Source: Rhodospirillales bacterium (GTDB lineage: Bacteria > Pseudomonadota > Alphaproteobacteria > Rhodospirillales > JASLQF01). Taken from it: a stretch of 58,159 bases of DNA. The position numbers were made by a program, and so were the translations under genes. The notes beneath the pieces were generated by a model. It saw only the letters and a program-made list of their open reading frames with translations, had not been told where the DNA came from and did no database searches. Shown piece by piece: positions 55,395 to 58,159 of this stretch (position 1 is its first letter; every line of letters begins with the position of its first letter). The stretch spans positions 1-58,159 of the forward strand of contig JASLQF010000013.1 of NCBI GenBank assembly GCA_030744625.1. The letters are read 5' to 3'.

Positions 55395-55583
55395 TTACGG
55401 AGTGGCGGTCACGGCGCCGGTGAGGGCCGTCGAGACGGCCGTGAACATGGTATTGAGCGAACCGCCCATGGCCGTCAGGGCGCCGATGGCGGCGACCGAT
55501 ACCAGGGCCGCGATGAGGCCGTACTCGATGGCGGTGGCGCCGGAATCGTCTTTCAGGACGTTGGTCAGGAGTTCGATCTTCAT
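55395..55583 (-). CDS. flp: Flp/Fap-type IVb pilin
   Basis: The 62-residue prepilin has a short leader, then the Flp motif DSGATAIEYGLIAALVSVAAIGAL, with the cleavage site Gly before ATAIEYG and the conserved Glu-Tyr. The C-terminus is Ala/Thr/Gly-rich. ATG 55583 is preferred because GGAGG stands five bases before it; ATG 55595 lies at the other side of that site. It is the major structural subunit of the pilus, and has its own promoter at 55631-55659. Confidence 0.95.
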   Translation of the reverse strand: MKIELLTNVLKDDSGATAIEYGLIAALVSVAAIGALTAMGGSLNTMFTAVSTALTGAVTATP

Positions 55584-55630
55584 AATAACCTCCAAGAATT
55601 AGAAACCGTTACTGGAACAACAGTATTATT

Positions 55631-55659
55631 AGATTAAGATTTCGTAACGATTTTGTCAA
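55631..55659 (-). promoter_or_regulatory. Sigma-70-like promoter of the Flp pilin gene
   Basis: TTGACA (55659-55654) and TAATCT (55636-55631) are 17 bases apart on the minus strand. The predicted start near 55624 leaves a leader of about 41 bases with GGAGG. The surrounding 55600-55740 stretch is strongly AT-rich. Confidence 0.55.
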
Positions 55660-55860
55660 AATAATTAAATATCACTATTTCCTTTCTACTATCTTTTTAC
55701 TTTGTTTTGAAAATACTCATAATTTCGCACCAAATTACAAGCAATTGATACGAATTTCGCCAATGCACGCCGCCGCCGGGGACGGCCGGATCGTGTTGGC
55801 GCCCAGCGTGTTCTGGCGCCTTATCCGTGTAGATGCAGTCACCGCTCGCGGGCTGGTCCG

Positions 55861-55902
55861 GGACCGGCCCCTACGCTATTTGCCGGATGTAGGGGCGGGT
55901 CC
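55861..55902. repeat. Inverted repeat related to the REP-like palindromes
   Basis: GGACCGGCCCCTAC (55861-55874) and GTAGGGGCGGGTCC (55889-55902) are complementary at 13 of 14 positions with a 14-base loop. The GTAGGGGCGGGT core is shared with the repeat pair at 36981-37065. The repeat lies in the 375-base gap behind the second TadE-like gene and could end its transcript. Confidence 0.55.
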
Positions 55903-55958
55903 CGGGCCCGACCGTGGCGAATACGCATTACGCTGCGTAAAACTAGCCGGTGGTTGCT

Positions 55959-56534
55959 CTAGGAAGACGTCGGTCCGAGGCCGGTGCCGAGCTGGTTGGT
56001 GAGGAACGGGGGAAAGGTGACGCCGCTCGATATCCCCGGAAATCCGCCAAGCAGCAGGAATGGGTGGTCGAGGCCGACCAGACGGACGCTGACCAGGGGG
56101 ATGATGCCGCCCGGCGTGGTGGGGTCGCCGAGGCCGCTGTCGCTGTAGGTCACCTCCAGGTTCTCGGGACCGATGATTGGCAGGACCTGCCGCATTTCGT
56201 CGATGATGGCGTCGAAGGCGGCGGGGTCGGCGGCGTCGATGCCGCCGCAGGAAACGCCGCCGCCGGCCGACGAACACTGGATCGTCGATCCGGCGGCGAA
56301 GCCGCTGACATCGGCGACGGGCGTCGAGATGGCGGCAAGGCGCGCCGCGCGCCGGGTCGCCTCGCCGGCCCGGTGGTAGTCGAACACCACTAGGCTGAAC
56401 TCCAGGATGGCGAGGCTGAGCATAATGAGGATCGGCGCCACCAGGGCGAATCCGATGAGGCTCTCGCCGCGCTGATCGGCGCCAAGGCGGCGCAATTTCA
56501 CGCCTCGCCTAATCGCCGACATAGGCCTGCTCAT
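55959..56534 (-). CDS. TadE-family pseudopilin, gene 2
   Basis: The 191-residue protein has the TadE N-terminal segment RGESLIGFALVAPILIMLSLAILEFSLVVFDYHR in pieces, with the Glu expected after the processing site in ESLIGFALV, then an extracellular region containing a Cys pair (TIQCSSAGGGVSCGG). The start may be ATG 56534 or 56522, both overlapping the upstream gene. TadE-like proteins are minor pilus components. It is the last gene before the AT-rich flp promoter gap. Confidence 0.88.
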   Translation of the reverse strand: MSRPMSAIRRGVKLRRLGADQRGESLIGFALVAPILIMLSLAILEFSLVVFDYHRAGEATRRAARLAAISTPVADVSGFAAGSTIQCSSAGGGVSCGGIDAADPAAFDAIIDEMRQVLPIIGPENLEVTYSDSGLGDPTTPGGIIPLVSVRLVGLDHPFLLLGGFPGISSGVTFPPFLTNQLGTGLGPTSS

Positions 56535-56976
56535 GGCTCAAGCTCATGGTGTAGTCGCCGAGCCCGGCGAAGGACATCAGCCCGGGCAGGATGGGATCGA
56601 AGGGAACCGTGGCGGTCAGGCGCAGCACCGGGATCTGGGTTTCGCCGACGGTGAAGACGGCGCTGTCGTCGATGATGAGGCCCGCCCCCGGCCGCGCCCA
56701 GCCGGAGACCAGCATTGCCCCGGAACCATCGAGGGTGCCCGTCTTGACTAGGTTTTCCGCCGCCGCACGCGCCGCCGGAGCGAGCGGAATTGCCTGCCGC
56801 GATGCATAGAATGCCCCGGCGCGCAGGCCCTTTTCGACGGCGTTGGCCTGGAAGTAGACGCGCCCCACTTCGAGGAAGCCGGAAAACAGCAGGACCAGGA
56901 GGGGCAGGACGAACGCCAGCTCGAGCACGGCGTTGCCCCGCGTATCCCGTCGCAGACTATCGAACAAGCCGTGCAT
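56509..56976 (-). CDS. TadE-family pseudopilin, gene 1
   Basis: The 155-residue protein starts MHGLFDSLRRDTRGNAVLE, with the TadE membrane helix LAFVLPLLVLLFSGFLEVGRVYF and the conserved Glu of the N-methyl-like site. The C-terminal part is strand-rich. The frame extends further upstream, but ATG 56976 is the natural start and overlaps the tadG end by 20 bases. It belongs with the second TadE-like gene as a pair of minor pilins. Confidence 0.88.
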   Translation of the reverse strand: MHGLFDSLRRDTRGNAVLELAFVLPLLVLLFSGFLEVGRVYFQANAVEKGLRAGAFYASRQAIPLAPAARAAAENLVKTGTLDGSGAMLVSGWARPGAGLIIDDSAVFTVGETQIPVLRLTATVPFDPILPGLMSFAGLGDYTMSLSHEQAYVGD

Positions 56977-58034
56977 TGGCGTGAAAATCCGGATCGTTGA
57001 CAGTGGTGAGCTCGTGCACAACTTCGCCGTAGATGCCGCCCGCCGGCTCCTCGTCCACGGCCTCGGTGATGAACAGCTCGACGTAACGCCCGTTGGTCGG
57101 ATAGGTGTGGCTGCCGCGCACGCCATCGGCCACGCATTGCAGGACGGCGACCTCGACGAGACGGCGCGCATAGCCGTCGGCGGCCACCGGTTGCGAGGGG
57201 ACGCCGTCGTAATCGGGGTCGTCGGGGTTGGCCGGGTCCTCGGGCACGCCGGCCGCCGCCGGGCTGACCAGGGTGAAACCCGCCGGCAAGTCGGCGCCCG
57301 CCGGATAAGAGGTCTGGCGGCCGTTGCGCGCGAACTCGAGCCCCAGCTCATAGAGATAGACCTGATAGCGCGAGGCACCGGCAAGGGCGGTTGGTGGCGT
57401 CCCGCCGTGCTTGGCGTCCCAGTAGGCGTCCAGGTCCCAGTTGCCGGAACCCAGGACCACGGAAGGATCGGCCGCGATCTCCGCGTCCTTCGGGTAGTTT
57501 ATGACATCGGGCGCCGGATTTGGCAGGCCGCCCGGCAGGTCGAAGCGCGCGTTGATGCCGTTCTGTACCTTGTTGGTCTTGACGCCGGGCGCCGTGCTCA
57601 CATCGAGGGTGTAGCAATCCTCGGGCTCGATGGCGGCCAGGGCGCCCTCGATGTCGCTGGCGCCGATGCTGCCGTCGGGCAGGGCCAGCAGGCCGTAGTT
57701 GCCCGGCGCCCAGGCACCGCCGCCGCTTTGCGGGGGCTTCAGCTGAATCTGCCGCCCGGCGTTGGCGGGGAGCGCCAGATCCAGGGCGGGATCGCTCTCC
57801 GCCGGATCGCAGATCATCAAGGGCGGCGTGTGGCAGATAAACGGCTTCGATCCGGCCATGGCGTTGGCCTGTAGGGTGGCATTCTTGGGGCCCGCAAGCT
57901 TATCCAACAGCGGCGCCAGGACGTAATCGACTCGCCGCGGGACGAGTTCGACATCGATAAAGGCGCTGTCTTCGTCACCCGCCGCCGGCACCAGGCCCGG
58001 GTCTATCTCGCTGTAATAATACCAGCGGTCATTG
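56957..58034 (-). pseudogene. tadG-like pilus gene, 3' part, interrupted by an IS630-type insertion
   Basis: The visible coding sequence matches the C-terminal half of a TadE/G-like pilus protein: SAFIDVELVPRRVDYVLAPLLDKL, then CHTPPLMICDPAESDP, and a long surface region up to FHANARLVR. The expected N-terminal TadE helix and the VWA-like part are absent. Reading upstream, this frame enters sequence that codes for a transposase end in another frame. An ATG at 58126 lies in that foreign DNA, so the open frame is chimeric. The breakpoint is somewhere near 58030-58045. Confidence 0.65.
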
Positions 58035-58159
58035 ATATTGACCTGTGTGAGCCCATTCACGCATTCCGATGGACATGATTTTCCATGGTCTGTTGATGAG
58101 GCGGTTCCAAGCTTGGCACGCGGCATTGATGATCTCGTCGTAATCGGCGAAGACGCGAT
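58029..58159 (-). mobile_element. IS630-family transposase, C-terminal fragment
   Basis: Read on the minus strand, frame 58157-58029 encodes RVFADYDEIINAACQAWN, then IMSIGMREWAHTGQYQ and a stop. This is the conserved end of IS630-family transposases (FxDYxxIxxACCxAWN ... SIGMRDWAHTGQ). The rest of the element lies outside the right edge. The last residues (YQ) and stop seem to come from the host sequence. A TA lies in the junction, as expected for this family's target site. Confidence 0.75.

Overview
The window is a high-GC chromosomal segment with short intergenic gaps, probably from an alphaproteobacterium of Rhodospirillales type. This placement is inference. It rests on GC-rich codon use, the Cpa/Tad pilus gene set, glutaryl-CoA dehydrogenase, the tandem DUF1989 pair, and oxygen-sensitive tungsten and 2-oxoacid:ferredoxin enzymes beside aerobic acyl-CoA enzymes. 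No rRNA, tRNA or CRISPR array was recognised.

Layout. (a) 1-7.6 kb: an unknown gene fragment, a polysaccharide-deacetylase-like hydrolase, an M24 peptidase-like protein, an aldehyde dehydrogenase, three alpha/beta hydrolases (two with signal peptides) and a cytochrome P460-like protein. (b) 8-14.4 kb: a CBS-domain protein, a divergent pair of F420-type oxidoreductase genes, YaiI- and HspQ-like genes, a secreted protein made of two repeats, an EamA transporter and two tandem DUF1989 proteins. (c) 14.4-26.5 kb, the most unusual part: an IclR regulator with a polyferredoxin-like protein and two zinc alcohol dehydrogenases on the minus strand. Divergent from it are a molybdopterin enzyme, a nitrilase, an aldehyde:ferredoxin oxidoreductase, two small unknown proteins, a MoaD-like protein and EtfBA. 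A MITE-like element lies inside this operon. (d) 26.5-32.3 kb: a four-gene operon behind an FNR-type box, with 2-oxoacid:ferredoxin oxidoreductase as gamma-delta and alpha-beta fusions followed by two NfnAB-like subunits. (e) 32.3-40 kb: CoA metabolism (glutaryl-CoA dehydrogenase, a second acyl-CoA dehydrogenase, an SDR, an acetoacetyl-CoA synthetase-like ligase) with an M20 amidohydrolase and an FkbM methyltransferase. (f) 40-46.6 kb: a pentaheme cytochrome, a Cys-Pro repeat protein, YbaN, a HAD phosphatase, a MarR regulator, a TadD-like lipoprotein and a TPR-sulfotransferase. (g) 46.8-58.2 kb: a Tad/Flp pilus operon on the minus strand whose tadG is interrupted by an IS630-type transposase end at the window edge.

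How the genes may work together (inference). Region (c) looks like a catabolic island that oxidises alcohols and nitriles or aldehydes to acids. The dehydrogenases would feed aldehydes to the tungsten enzyme, the MoaD-like protein would help build its cofactor, and the ferredoxin and EtfBA would carry electrons away. An identical palindrome lies between the -35 and -10 of its promoter and again at 311-324, and a near copy sits at the iclR promoter, which suggests an IclR regulon that reaches the first gene block. Region (d) would link low-potential ferredoxin to NAD(P)H when oxygen is scarce.
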